From: Gossypium raimondii
Taxonomy: Eukaryota; Streptophyta; Magnoliopsida; Malvales; Malvaceae
Reading direction: 5' to 3'
Length of the DNA: 64,000 nucleotides
NCBI RefSeq assembly: GCF_025698545.1
Contig: NC_068566.1
Span: 5,005,362-5,069,361, forward strand
In this document: piece after piece, positions 11,880 through 23,739 of the stretch
Layout: every line of letters starts with the position of its first letter
How positions within the stretch are numbered: the first letter of the stretch is position 1
Made by a program: the position numbers and the translations under genes
Notes under the pieces: model-generated
What the model was told of the DNA's origin: nothing
What the model saw: only the letters and a program-made list of their open reading frames with translations
The model's database searches: none

Positions 11880-12580
11880 GTGAAACAGTCTTATCTCCAC
11901 GAAGTTGCGATGGAGCGAGCGGAAGAAATCAATCCTATCTCCCTGAAGTTGCAGTGGAGAGGATTAACATTCAGATCTTATCTCCCTGAAGTTGCAGTGG
12001 AGCAGACAGAAGAAATCAATCCTATCTCCCTGAAGTTGCAGTGGAGCGGATTAACATTCAGATCTTATCTCCCTGAAGTTGTAGTGGAACAGACAGAAGA
12101 AATCAATCCTATTTCCCTGAAGTTGTAGTGGAGCGGATTAACATCCGAGATCTTATCTTTACGAGGTTGCGAGAGCGAGATCGCATCGATCTTATCTCCA
12201 CGAAGTTGCGGGGAGTAGATGAAAAAATCAATCCTATCTCCACGAAGTTGCGGTGGGCGGATTAACATCCGATCTTATCTTTACGAGGTTGCGAGAGCGA
12301 GATCACATTCGATCTTATCTCCACGAAGTTGCGGGGAAGCGAGCGAAGAAATCAATCCTATCTCCCTGAAGTTGCAGTGGAGCGGATTAACATCCAGATC
12401 TTATCTTTCTGAGGTTGCAGAGAGCAGATCACATCCAGTTTTATCTCCCTGAAGTTGCAGTGGAGCAGACAGAAGAAATCAATCCTATCTCCCTGAAGTT
12501 GCAGTGGAGCGGATTAACATCTAGATCTTATGAGAGCAGATCGCATCTAGTCTTATCTCTCTGAAGTTGCAGTGGAGCAG
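11880..12580 (+). repeat. Minisatellite in the retroelement 3' region
   Basis: More than a dozen tandem copies of a degenerate unit with the core CTGAAGTTGCAGTGGAG or its variant CACGAAGTTGCGGGG, each preceded by (A)TCTTATCTCC or ATCCTATCTCC. Spacing is roughly 45-60 bp, with alternating linkers (AGAAGAAATCA or GGATTAACATC), suggesting a two-unit higher-order period of about 100 bp. A few looser copies extend to about 12700. Confidence 0.85.
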
Positions 12581-12794
12581 ACTAAAAATAGCAAATTTTG
12601 TTCTTTTAAGAAGCTACAAGGTACAAGTTCTACCTCCTTGATGTTGCAGTGGAGTGGATTGAAGCACCGATTCCTATACCTCTGAAGACGCAGTAGGTTG
12701 GAATGAGGTTGCTTGAAGAGCGCCAAGGTCCAGTATGACCGGGCAAAATTGGGCTTTTTAGTCTTTGCTCTGTTCCCGTTACACGACAACGAGC

Positions 12795-12807
12795 AAATAG
12801 GGGCAGC
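12795..12807 (+). promoter_or_regulatory. Polypurine tract
   Basis: AAATAGGGGCAGC lies directly before the 3' LTR (TGTGATACCC). It fits the plus-strand primer position but is interrupted by T and C, so it is imperfect. Confidence 0.55.
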
Positions 12808-14997
12808 TGTGATACCCAATTATTGCCCGAAGCCCAAAACAGAAACTAAAACCAAACACAATTACAAATTTAATAAAACGTAGCCCAAGTTACAAGCCCA
12901 TCTATTAGTCCAAATTACAGCCCAAGCTATTGAACAATTTCAGCAGAAAAAAAAAACTGAACCCTAGCAGCAGTTTCTTCGGCGCTGCAGCAACTGCCCA
13001 TGTCGCGGCAACCGTTTCCACCCACGTTCAGCAAACCCCCACACCCACTATGCACGTTCTTCACCTGCAACAAAACCACAAACAATAGCAAGGATCGAGG
13101 ATACAACAATAAATTGTAAATGAGTCGGGATAAAAAAGGGATCAATCTTTGTAAAAGGAGTTAGCAAATTTTGGTATTGAAAATAAAAGGAAATACAGAA
13201 GAAAAACAGAAAAGCAAGGATTTTGAAGGTGATTTTCTGGGTCTATTTTTTTTTTCTTACTCACTGATTTCTTTGTTTGTTTTTCTTTTCTTTTCCTTTG
13301 CACACCAAACAAAAATAAAAGGAGGAGGAGAAATCCTTACCAAAAGAGGCGCGCCGTCGACATCTTTGCTTCTCTTCGTCCAAATCGAAGTTGGAGGGGG
13401 GAGTTTGGCTTGAAAATAGAGGAGAAGGTGGAGCAGCCCTTGTGGTGGCTGCTGTTGCAGAAAAGGGAAATGATTTTAGGGTTTTAAAATGGGATTTTAT
13501 AGGGTTCAAAATGGGCCATTTACGCAATTGGTCCCCTTGTTTTTACATTTTTTAAATCATTTTTATTTCTTTTAAATTTAAGTAATATGTTTTATTTACA
13601 TTTCAAATTGTTCCAAATGATGTGCAGCGTTTTGGGCGGTTTGGGTAAATTTCCTTCGGTCCTCTTCCTATTGTGCGTGTTTTGAATTGCTCCTTTCTCG
13701 TTTTCTATTTTTGAATTTAACCTTTAAACTCTTTTATTTTCAAATTAATCCTTAACTTATCATTTTATATATATATATATATATTTTTAAATACTGTTAA
13801 ATTGTATTATTATTACTGTATTATTGTTAGCATTTATTATTATCACGAATATTTCCATACCAATATATATGCATATATGTATCTTATTATATAAATATAT
13901 ATATATGAATATATTTTAAATGGTTTTAAATACATATGCATAACTTATATATTTTATTATTACTTTATTCTTCTTAGTTTTATTACGTATCCATATTTAT
14001 ACTTTATAATATTCATATAGTTTTTTTCGTATTTTATAATGCAAATATATATACATTTTTATAATATGTAAGTACACTATTCAAAGTTGTTATAAATATA
14101 TTTTTGCATTTTTCTTATATATATATATATATATATACACACGTTTTCATAATTTATTAATATATTTTACTTATATGTTTATATACCTATCCATATTTTA
14201 TAATTTATTTTCATAACTTTCATACATGTTTTCATATATGCATATACATATCTTTAAAATTTACTTATATATCATATTTTATTTTGTGAATACGTGTACA
14301 TATAATTTAAATTAAGGTAATGGTTTCATGTTATGCATTAACATTTTAGCATATTTTAAAGAAAATATCTTTTGGTTTAAATCAAATCATTAAAATCGTT
14401 TTTAAATTTTGAATATTTGGTAATCATGATTCTCGAGAAAGATCGTGTCCTAACTTACTAGATCGTGATCATTTTTCGATGAATTTAGAAAGCTAAGTAT
14501 TTATTTTACAATAAATTCGCAATTTTCAAATAAAACCTTATTCTCGGGAATTCAAAATGTCGGGTCCTAACTTACTGGTCGTGACATTTCGTTATCTCGA
14601 AATAAGAATTTCTGAAATAAAAAGCAATATTCGGTATTTTGCAGATATAAAATATTGTGCCCTAACTTACTGGGTGTGGTGTTTTATTTCTTTGAAATGA
14701 GAATGTTTTATCATTTTAGATTCATTCACGGGTTAAAAATTTCTATTTAAAATCTTTTCAAATTTTCGACATCAAGACATAAAATAATCAAATTTGGTAC
14801 CAATTTTTGAGCGTCACGAGGGTGCTAACCCTTCCTCGTCATGTCTCGACTCCGAACCTGTTTTCTCAAATTTTGCAGACCAGAATTGTTTTTTTTTTGG
14901 TGAGCCGATCACACCTTAATAAAGGATCGGTGACGACTCCAATTTTTGTTTTTAAAGTCGATAACTTATTTTTGTTTTCAAAAAAATGGTTTCGACA
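12808..14997 (+). repeat. 3' LTR of the Tat/Ogre-like element
   Basis: Starts TGTGATACCC and ends TTTCGACA, about 2.19 kb. The last ~603 bp are the counterpart of window positions 1-604. A very AT-rich stretch with (AT)n runs occupies about 13760-14300. The bases after it are ACTAT (14998-15002); the matching left target duplication lies outside the window. Confidence 0.85.
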
Positions 14998-15002
14998 ACT
15001 AT

Positions 15003-16528
15003 AATTACTAGTAATTATCACATTTCTATTATTTAATCTAATACTTCAAGGGCTTAATTAAAATTAAATTAAATTATCTAAATTAACTAATGAATGCACC
15101 AAAGAATAAAACACAACAAAAATAGTCAAATATCAACCAAGTGACAAAACAATACCTAGGTAAGAATCCACCTAAATTTCATCTATAATTCTCAATCTAA
15201 TTTATGCAATTTCTTTTATTAGCTTTTTGATCCATAAAAATCTCTAATTTATGCTAATATCTCTTTCGAGCATAAGAGCAACTAACTCTAGGTTGATTAA
15301 TTGAAATTTCTTTCTAATTAAAACCCTTATTATTGTATTAATTTGCTCTATGGATCCCCATATTAGATTTGACTCTAATCCGGTAGATTTATGTCGTCCT
15401 ATTTCTAAGGTTACATAAAACTCCATTCAATTATGTAAGATCTAATCGCAAAAAGGGTCTATTCAACCTCAGACTTATGCACATCTAATTTGAATCAACA
15501 CTCTAAAATTATCAACCCCAGAACAATTAAGCATTCATAATTGAAAACAAAGAAACTAGAGTTTTATTGCATAAAACTAGAAATCAAACAATAAAATCCA
15601 TCCTAGGGTTTATCTCCCCTAGGTATTAAGAGAATTAGTTCATACTTACAAGAATAAACACCAAAAATACAATATGACCACTAAAATAAAAGAAATTCAT
15701 GATAATTCCCTTGGAAATCAGCTTGGACTCTTGTATCTTGATGGAGAATTGTTTGAAAATTGACTTCAATGGTGTTTGCTGGGTAATTTTCGTGCTATCT
15801 CTTGATGTCCACTTTTTTTTCTCTTTTATTTTCTTATTTATGCCTTCTTAAAGTGTCAAACCTAAAAACCTTTACTTCCTTCTGTTAGCGCACATGGTTC
15901 CTAAAATCGTCACACCTTGGACACACGGTCATGTGGATTGCCCATATGAAACTTTGCTGCATGTGTACAACTTCCGGAATGTTCCATTGTTTTAATTTTC
16001 ACCATTGTTCACTCTTATTGCTCGCAAGTACCTTATTAAGCATAAAAACATGAATATAAAGAATTAGGAGTATATAATTAGCCATTAACGTCACATAATC
16101 ACCCAAAAATGCACTGAGAATGAGGCTAAAATAGATTACTATTGACACTTATAATAAGGATGCAAATATTCTTTCTGGTATGGAATTTATTTTTAAAAAA
16201 AAAACGAGTATCACTATCAATACAATTATAAGTAGAATATAAACATAAATATATATTCAACTAGTTATAATATAAAATTGAACCAATATAAAACATAATG
16301 AATAAAGAATAAGACAAAATTAATGTCTAACAAACACGTGAAGAAAGCACAAACCATATATTGTAATTATGGATAAATCTATCTTAACCAACAAATCGGT
16401 CCATCAAATTTTAGTATGATAAAGCTTTTTTTAAAATAATAGGATAGACCTAAACAAGACAGTAATGCCACCGAATACCATGTACCAAAGAAAATGTCAT
16501 CATCATACCAGAAAAAAAAAAGCATTAT
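15003..16528. other. Unassigned AT-rich non-coding DNA
   Basis: No ORF above 65 codons and no clear domain. The text looks like old untranslated or LTR-derived repeat, probably read on the minus strand, but I cannot assign a family. Confidence 0.4.
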
Positions 16529-18159
16529 TGTAATAAGCTCAATTTGCCCGGGCCCGATTAAAATCCAAATAAAACAAATATAAAAACCAGTCCAATATTC
16601 GAAGGCCCATTTTCATGGCCCAAACCTAACTACCCAGATGCAGGCCCAAAGCCTAGGTTTTACCCTAGCCCGATTTCAGTATGGCCCAAATGCGTATTGA
16701 AGCGATAGCCCTAGCGCATTACGCTCAACGCCCCAATAGTCTCCAAATTGCCAGAAGACTCTAATCGGTGCACATTTCGGAACCGACCACTCCCCACGAT
16801 ACCTGCAAACACGGACTAAGAGTCCAAGAAGAAAATATTGTAAAAATAAAGCATTTTATCGGGCTATATAAAGCCAAATTGGTATACTGAAATGGGGGAA
16901 ATGAAAGATTATAAAAAAGAAAAAAGGAAGGCAAACGTTGTATTGAAAAACATTAGAAAACATGAAAGATCAGAATACGATTTTGAAGGTTTTTATTTTT
17001 TTTCCTCGAGTCTCCTTTCTGTTTTAGTCACCATTTCATGTTTTTGAGACAAAAATAAGGGAAGAGGGAGGAGTTTTGTTTACCTTTCGATCGGCGGCGT
17101 CGTACGGTGGGGAAAACATGAGAACGGCAGCGCTGAAGGGTTGATAAAACCCTAAGGAAGTTGCTTCTGCTTCAGGGAAAAGGGAGCAAAATATTTTCCC
17201 TAAATTTTTTCTTTTTTTTAAACTTTTAACAAAGAACAAAACGACGCCGTTCTGTGGGGGGAAAGAGTCCGCGCGTTAACCCGACCCACAGGTTGGGTCC
17301 GTGCATTTTTACTCTAAATGGGTAATTTTCGCAATTGGCCCCCCAGGATTTGCAGTTGTATACTAATATGTATTTTTTATATATGCATACACATATTTTC
17401 AAATTTACTTATATTGTACTTATATATATATATTTGTAAATACATATACATATATAATTTAAATTAAAGTGTTTGTTTCACGTTATACATTAGCTTTTTA
17501 ACATGCTTTTTAGAAAATATATATTTTGGTTGTGTCAAAGCATTAAAATCACCATATTTTATAAATTTTCAAAATATTTGGCATGCATAATTCTCGAGAA
17601 AGATCGTGTCCTAACTTACTGGATTGCGATTATTTTTCGATGAATTTAGAAAGCCAAGTATTCATTTTGCAATAAATTCACAAATTTCAAATAAAGGCTT
17701 ATTCTTGGGAATTCAAAAATGTCGGGTCCTAACTTACTGGTCGTGACATTTTGTCATCTCGAAATAAGAATTTCTAAAACAAAAGGCAATGTTCGGTATT
17801 TTGAAGATTTAAAAATATTGTGCCCTAACTCACTGGGTGTGGTGTTTTATTTCTTTGAAATAAGAATGTTTTGTTATTTTAATTCATTCACGAGTTAAAA
17901 GCTTTCTTTTAAAATCTTTTTCAAATTTTCAACACCAAGACATTAAACAATCAAATTGGTACCGATTTTGTGCGTTACGAGGGTACTAACCCTTCCTCGT
18001 ACGTAACTGACTCCCGAACTTGTTTTCTCAAATTTCATAGACCAAAATTGTTTTTAAGGTGAGCCGATCACACCTCAATTAAGGATCGGTGGCGACTCCA
18101 ATTTTTGTGTTTTAAAAAGTCGACACTAAATTTTTGTTTTCAAAAAAATGGTTTCGACA
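16529..18159 (+). repeat. Solo LTR related to the Tat/Ogre-like LTR
   Basis: Starts TGTAATAAGC and ends GTTTCGACA. Its last ~600 bp closely match the end of the 12808-14997 LTR (GATCGTGTCCTAACTTACTGG, GGATCGGTGGCGACTCCAAT and neighbouring text). It is flanked by ATTAT at 16524-16528 and ATTAT at 18160-18164, an exact 5-bp target duplication, with no internal element. This is the product of recombination between the two LTRs of one insertion. At 1631 bp it is shorter and more diverged, so it is a sister family or subfamily. Confidence 0.9.
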
Positions 18160-18566
18160 ATTATGTTGAATGATATATGTGTATCTGTAATTTTATTATG
18201 TGTGTATGCTGAGTGAATTTTGTGTAAATTTTTTAGTTTAGTTCAAATTTTTTGGGGTTTTCCTTTCATATATTTTATACTGATTTAGTTTTAAATTATA
18301 ATGTCTTACTTGTATTATATTTGTAAATGCAAAAACTTTATTGGCTGCCAACATATTGGGCATCTTTCCCCACATTTATCTCCAAAATTTCTTACACCAC
18401 AAACTACAGAAAGGGGTTTCAGTTAAAATGACACGAATGAATCCCACAGTTTTATCTGGTTTTGTTGAACTCAACAATGGGTTTTTTACTTGGTTCAAAG
18501 CAGATATCCAAACAATCTATGTAGCCAATCAAAATATAGTGATTTTTACATAAGATTCATCTAGCA

Positions 18567-19090
18567 TTATAACACTATTGACAGGCCCTTAACAGATTTG
18601 TTGTTGGACAATGCTTTTACATGGAACCTGTGTGCTCAAGCTGCATTCCAAAATGTAAAGACGTCTATGACCACGGCCCCTGGATTTCAATTTAGAATTT
18701 ACCTCATCCCCAAAAGTTTCTAAGAACTGTCCACAGCCCTGTATTCGATTATTACGTTTTCAGCTTAAGAAATATGCCATGTTGGCTTCTGTGCTTTGCT
18801 TAGTACCAGACGAGTTGAACCTGTTTTTTAATTTGTAATATTTTATATTATATACTTTTATATATAATAACATATAAAAATATTAAAAAAATAGGTTAAA
18901 TTGTTTATATTAAAATTTTAATAAATAAGAAAATATATAAGTATTCAATATTAATTAAAATAATATAATATTTTAAATAATAATATGAGAAAATTTAAAA
19001 TTAGATTGAATTAGTCATTTATGAATATAAATAGATTTAGATAAAATTTAAAGTTCATATGTTAGTTCGGGCTTGTCAATAGTGTTATAA
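18567..19090. repeat. Inverted repeat pair enclosing ~480 bp
   Basis: The arm 18567-18588 reads TTATAACACTATTGACAGG plus CCC. Its reverse complement occurs at 19069-19090 with one mismatch in 22. The interior holds the gypsy fragment and AT-rich DNA. It could be a fold-back element or an inverted duplication; no target duplication was identified. Confidence 0.6.
18583..18690 (+). pseudogene. Short Ty3/gypsy pol fragment (RT/RNase H junction)
   Basis: One frame reads RPLTDLLLDNAFTWN...AQAAFQNVKTSMTTAP, the conserved gypsy block just before the RT-linked RNase H. Stops occur on both sides. Only about 35 codons are convincing. Confidence 0.6.
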
Positions 19091-19094
19091 AAAT

Positions 19095-19602
19095 CTCATT
19101 TCAATCATTATTGTCATTGATAGTTTCTATTAAAATTGTTAACTTAACATGTTTATTTTCATCAATTATATGAAACATCACATGAGGGTATCTTAATTAA
19201 CATGTAAAATTTACTAATTTGACAACAAGTATTAATGATTTTAATAACTGGATTGAGATTTTAAATCAAATAATTGGAGGATTAAATTTTTAACTTTTTA
19301 AATATAGAGATTAAATCTCAATTTTTATCAAAATGCAGGGACTTATTGTATCTTAATATTCAAATTGACAAATTTTTTTATTTTTTATTTATTTCATCTT
19401 TATCGTATTTGTTGGAGCCAGCTATTGGCTTTGTATGGCGTGGGACTCGCGAGGTTTAGAATAATGGTTTCTTAATTTAAAAAAAACCACACATGATGTT
19501 GGTATACGCAATTCCCACATTTAGTCAAATATAACGGATCATTTGCAAATCCTTCTTGCAAGATCTCTACAAAATTAGTTCCTCTACTTTGCCATCTTCC
19601 CA
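19095..19602 (+). promoter_or_regulatory. Promoter and 5' flank of sulfotransferase copy 1
   Basis: Shares long stretches with 52161-52695 (copy 3), and its proximal part with 38035-38234 (copy 2): GCCAGCTA(T/C)TGGCTTTGTA, GTGGGACTCGCGAGGTTTA, GATGTTGGTATACGCAA and TCATTTGCAAATCC. Copies 2 and 3 have CACGTG (G-box) in this block; copy 1 reads CACACATG instead. A possible TATA element is AAATATAACG near 19528. The ATG follows CTTCCCA at 19603. Confidence 0.7.
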
Positions 19603-20610
19603 ATGGAGACTTCAAAATTTTTTCCGATCGTAGAGACACAAGATGAAGGTTACCAAAAGACATTCAAAAACTGCGCTGAACTGGTGCCAACTCTCCCTCG
19701 AAGCAAAGGCTGGTGGTTAGACGAGCTTTTCCAATACCAAGGCTTCTGGATGTCTAGTTTTCCCATCAGAGGAAGCATGTTGATCAATGACCACTTCAAG
19801 CCTCGACCCACTGACATCATCGTCGCAACTTCCCCTAAATGCGGCACCACCTGGCTCAGAGCCCTTGTTTTCTCCATTATCAACAGAGCTGCCTTTGATT
19901 TCAACGACCATCCTTTACGCAAACTAAACCCTCAAGAGTTGGTCCTCTTATTTGAAGGACATATTCATAAAGATGGGTCAACTTCCTTCCTTGATGAGCT
20001 TCCTTCGCCTCGCCTTCTTTCAACTCACATTCCTTACTCTTTGTTCCCAAAACGCATGACCGATGATACCTCAGCTTGCCGTTTTGTTTACATCTGCCGA
20101 GACCCCAAAGATGTTTTGGTCTCAAAGTGGCATTTCTCCAACAAGTTGAGACCCAAAGAAGTACCACCACTTTCACTAGAGGAAGCCTTTGACTTGTTTT
20201 GTAAAGGGGTTTCGCACTATGGACCGTTTTGGGATCACGTTTTGGGGTATTGGAAAGCTAGTGTGGAGTCACCGAAGAAGGTGTTGTTCTTGACATATGA
20301 AGATGTGAAGAAGGAGCCTTTGGGGTGTGTGAGGAAAGTTGCAGAGTTCTTGGGAGTACCCTTTTCACAAGAGGAAGAAAACAGAAAGACTGTGGAAGAA
20401 ATAGTGAAGTTGTGTAGTTTCGAGAGCTTGAGCAATCTAGATGTGAATAAAAGTGTTGCCAAACGTTCCGAACGTCCTGTTAGCAACTCTGATTTCTTCA
20501 GGAAAGGTGAAGTAGGAGATTGGGTTAACCACTTGTCACCTGAAATGGTTGAAAAAATGAATCAAATTACAGAACAAAAGCTTCAAGGTATTGGATTCAA
20601 CTTTCATTGA
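19603..20610 (+). CDS. Cytosolic sulfotransferase, copy 1 (intact)
   Basis: Transfers sulfate from PAPS to a small hydroxylated acceptor in the cytosol; plant SOTs act on flavonoids, hormones or glucosinolate precursors, and the acceptor here is unknown. It has 335 codons with no intron, typical for the plant SOT family. Motifs: 5'-phosphosulfate loop TSPKCGTTW (76-84; Cys where many have Ser); catalytic His in STHIPYSLFP (His142); 3'-phosphate site CRDPKDVLVSKWHF (165-178); TYEDVKKEP (231-239); C-terminal PAPS-binding [14 protein letters not shown] (300-313). The ATG is the first in frame and aligns with copies 2 and 4. It is the only copy in the window with no lesion. It lacks the G-box shared by the copy 2 and 3 promoters, so expression may differ. 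Confidence 0.95.
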   Translation: METSKFFPIVETQDEGYQKTFKNCAELVPTLPRSKGWWLDELFQYQGFWMSSFPIRGSMLINDHFKPRPTDIIVATSPKCGTTWLRALVFSIINRAAFDFNDHPLRKLNPQELVLLFEGHIHKDGSTSFLDELPSPRLLSTHIPYSLFPKRMTDDTSACRFVYICRDPKDVLVSKWHFSNKLRPKEVPPLSLEEAFDLFCKGVSHYGPFWDHVLGYWKASVESPKKVLFLTYEDVKKEPLGCVRKVAEFLGVPFSQEEENRKTVEEIVKLCSFESLSNLDVNKSVAKRSERPVSNSDFFRKGEVGDWVNHLSPEMVEKMNQITEQKLQGIGFNFH

Positions 20611-21166
20611 CTCCTACTACTTCATGCTGTTTGAATGATGAAACTACTGGAGCCTATAAATCTATTCACCGTCTCAGTCTCAGTGGATCTGATTTATATT
20701 TCATAAACCCTTTAAAACTAAATAAAAGAAGTCTTTATTTTTATATATGTGGTTATTTTGGATCTGCTTAGGTTTAAATTTTATTAAGGGAATAATAATG
20801 CGTGGGTGTTTAATTTTATGTTATGGATTTGATTCAGGTTTTCTGAGTGGTGGTTTGATATATTTTGTATTGATTTGATGTTACACTATAATTTGTCGAC
20901 ATATATTTATATTTTATTTTTGAATGTACTATATTGAAACTTAAAAATAACACGATTTAAGTATCATGTGATTTCTATCTTATGGGTAATGAATCATGTG
21001 TTAATTATTTTTTATTAGATATATTTTAATATTTGTACAAGAAATATGTATTATATGTTCTATAGGAAATATAAGGATATATATTTTCTTTTTACATATA
21101 GAATTTAATTTATTTTAAAAATTTTGTCTTTAACAACACAGTTATAAGTACAATGTAAATACAAAT
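20611..21166. other. 3' flank of SOT copy 1, non-coding
   Basis: AT-rich; holds the 3' untranslated region (AATAAAAG-like signal near 20720). No other feature seen. It is not similar by eye to the 3' flanks of copies 2 and 3. Confidence 0.5.
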
Positions 21167-21194
21167 CACTATAGCAAAACAGGTTTTTAGCGAC
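21167..21194 (+). repeat. CACTA left terminal inverted repeat
   Basis: CACTATAGCAAAACAGGTTT followed by TTAGCGAC; pairs with 31539-31566. Confidence 0.85.
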
Positions 21195-21625
21195 GTTTTT
21201 TTGGGCCTATAACGGTGCTTATAGGCACCGCTAAAACTATTTGCGGCGATTTTACCAGCGCCGCAAAAAATGTCGTTATAGATAACGCCACTAAATTGTG
21301 GCATTTATGTGGAAAAACGCCGCTATAGAACATGACCTTTTGCTGCGTTTTTATGACGCCGCTATAGGACATGACCTTTAGCGGTGCTTTTTCCACAAAC
21401 GCCACTAAAGAAATGACCTTTAACGGCACTTTTCCCACAAACGGCGCTATAGAACATGACCTTTAGTGGCGCTTTTCCCACAAACGCCGCTATAAAACAT
21501 GATCTTAGCGGTGCTTTCCCCACAAATGCTGCTAAAGAACAGGACTTTTAGTTGCGCTTTTACTAAAAACGCCACTAAATGTCATGTTCTTTAGCGACGT
21601 CTGTAGAAAAATCGCCACTACCTTT
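21180..21625. repeat. CACTA left subterminal repeat array
   Basis: About nine degenerate units of roughly 45-50 bp. Each pairs a TTTAGCGGCGCTTTT-like half with an AAACGCCGCTAAAG-like half, separated by AACATGACC spacers. Such arrays bind the TNPA-type protein in En/Spm elements (family knowledge). Confidence 0.85.
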
Positions 21626-21842
21626 AGCAGATTTCTAACATCCCATTTTCATTCATATACACCCGAATTGTCAACATAATTTCCTGTAACATCAAATCCA
21701 ACCAAAAATTACAAATTTAAATGATACTTCAAATCCAACGAAAGATATATGATCTAAATTAATAAATGAATTAACAAAATATTCTTACAATAATGTTATA
21801 AGTTATAATGTTAAAATATTATTAAAATAAAAAAACAGACGT

Positions 21843-23557
21843 CTAAGATGGCGAATTCTGTGACTGCTGAAACATCTTCATCATATTCTTAAGCTGTAGC
21901 TGGAGTGCGTCATATTTTTTGCTTTGCTCTGCTTCCCTTGTTGCTTCATCTGTTTCCCTCGCTGCTACCTCCACTTTAAGTTGTAGCTGGAGTTCTTCAT
22001 ATTTTCTTTGAGCCTCTGCTTCTCTCGATGCTACCTCCGCTTTAACTTGAGCAATTTGCTCAACTGTACTCGTTTGCATCTGAGCCATTTGGTCTCTTAA
22101 CCTCTGAACTTCAGCTTGAGCTTGACTCCCCGAAGGCATGTATTGTTGCGAGATGGATCCAAAATATTGGGTTGGGTTAACAAAAGATCCTTGAAATCAA
22201 ACCCGACATACCTTTCAGGACCTAAAACTTCAGTAATAATTCGGTTATCAATGTCATCAAGATTAACAGAACTATCACTTAAAGCAATCGCTTCATACTC
22301 CGCCTTTTTATCCTTTAGTTTCTATTAATAAATCAATCAAAGAGTTAGAAACGAAATATATAATAAAAACAAATGCAACATAACTTAACATTATTTGCAT
22401 TACAAACGACGAATTAAACCATTATAATTAAACATGATAAATATTTAAAATAATTCAAATTTTATTAAGTAAATATACCATAATTTATGTAGCTTCAGTA
22501 GTTATAGGAGATCCATCTTTCTTTCTATGTGTAATATCAAAAAGCTGAAGGTGTCCAACTTTTTGACCAGACGACAATTCCTACAATATAGTAGTAAAAA
22601 TATTTTTTAGTAGAAAGTAATTAATATTTGACACAATTAATAAATTCAAAATACCTCGGCCTCAGCTACACAAGCAAAACCAATTGTGTGCTTGAATTTT
22701 TGTTTTTGCCTACTTGTAGTTCCAACTCGCTCACGATCCTACATTATGAAATTATTATTACGTATATAGTAAATACTATAAATCAAAATAATTATAAGAG
22801 TTTGGAAGTATGTAATACCTCTCCTTTCTTTGAATTCCAAAATCTAACTGCATCTTCTCGTTGGTACCTAAGCATTCCCGGCGGGACATTCCTCAATTTC
22901 TCTTCGAGGCTTATATTTTTCTTAAAATATTCATTCTTTAAAGCACTTTTATGGTCTCTCCATTTTTTCCTAATGCCTTCTTCACATAATTATCCGAGAC
23001 CTCTAAATCAAATCTCTCCTGCAAAAAACACAAGTTTAGAAAGTAAATATAAATGAAACTTAAACCAAAGTGTTATAAATTACATTCATGTTATTACCTT
23101 AATATTATCTAAAGCTTGATTTTTGTTACTATCAGGCATATGATGCCATGACTCGTAGTTGATAGGCAATAGATTGACATTTCGTGCTATAATGCCCAAG
23201 TATATTGCTAAAAGTCGAGCTTCTAATCCAACAGGCTGACCAAGACTGGTTCTAGCTACTTTGACATGCTCGACAAAATTTAACTTGTATAAATCTTTTA
23301 GTAGCATACGTCCTCGAGTTTTGCGCGTCCCACCACTTTCAGCTGAAAAATGGTATATAAGAATTTGAAAAAGAAATCAATAATAAAAGTCAACACGCAT
23401 GTAAATTAAAGTTAACATTACTTTGAATTTCTGCAGGTTTGTCAGCTATATTTGGAACATTCGAAGATCCAATAACAGTCTGTTGTTCACTATTTGTTTC
23501 TTCCAAATTTGGAGGATTTTGAACAATACTTAGATCTCGCAATCTTCTTCTAGGCAT
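21843..23557 (-). CDS. TNPA/Ptta-type second protein of the CACTA element
   Basis: Plant transposase family Ptta/En/Spm, the accessory DNA-binding protein of CACTA elements. The start is ATG at 23557 (MPRRRLRDL). Exon 1 ends at a GTAATG donor near 23422. Exon 2 runs from a TTTTTCAG acceptor near 23344 to a GTAATAAC donor near 23098; it encodes LYKLNFVEHVKVARTSLGQP and NVNLLPINYESWHHMPD. Further exons cover about 23020-22810 (VSDNYVKKALGKKWRDHKSA), ~22740-22640, ~22560-22490 and ~22320-22180. The last exon, 22139-21843, encodes a heptad-like coiled coil (QAEVQRLRDQMAQMQTS) ending SQNSPS. The splice sites are my reading. I saw no clear disabling lesion, but full exon continuity is unproven. Confidence 0.7.
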
Positions 23558-23739
23558 TTTATCTGCAATACAAATAAAATAGTTGAAATTTTTTTAACTA
23601 ATTACAACAATAATAGTACAAATAAAATAGTTGAAATATTTAACAAGATCAAGATTTAAATTATAATATTACATATAATTAAAAAATCGTAAAATCTTAC
23701 TACATCATAATTCGTAAATATCTTTATCCACATCTCGAC

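Larger units (their letters stand above)
1..14997 (+). mobile_element. Ty3/gypsy LTR retrotransposon, Tat/Ogre-like, nearly complete but decayed
   Basis: Bounded by two copies of one LTR; the first is cut by the window edge and the second ends at 14997. Order between them: tRNA-Arg-type primer site, an extra ORF before gag, gag, aspartic protease, G-patch, intron, reverse transcriptase, RT-linked RNase H, a second RNase H, integrase, a minisatellite-rich 3' region, polypurine tract, LTR. The second RNase H, the ORF before gag, the tRNA-Arg primer and an intron before RT are hallmarks of the Tat/Ogre lineage (established knowledge). Stops and frameshifts interrupt every coding block except the 811-codon RT region. 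The shared ~604 bp of LTR differ at only about a dozen or so positions by eye, so the insertion is fairly young. The left target duplication is outside the window. Confidence 0.9.

Noticed and set aside
13171..13527. Short frames inside the 3' LTR, both strands
   Set aside because: They lie in LTR sequence, lack domains, and have no counterpart evidence of coding.
19650..20486. Antisense frames over the SOT genes (also over 52791-53625 and 54751-55525)
   Set aside because: They mirror the conserved SOT coding sequence and recur at the same place in each copy only because the sense strand is conserved.
21180..21625. CRISPR-like look of the regularly spaced palindromic units
   Set aside because: Units are degenerate, spacers are also repeated, and they sit at CACTA ends in plant nuclear DNA.
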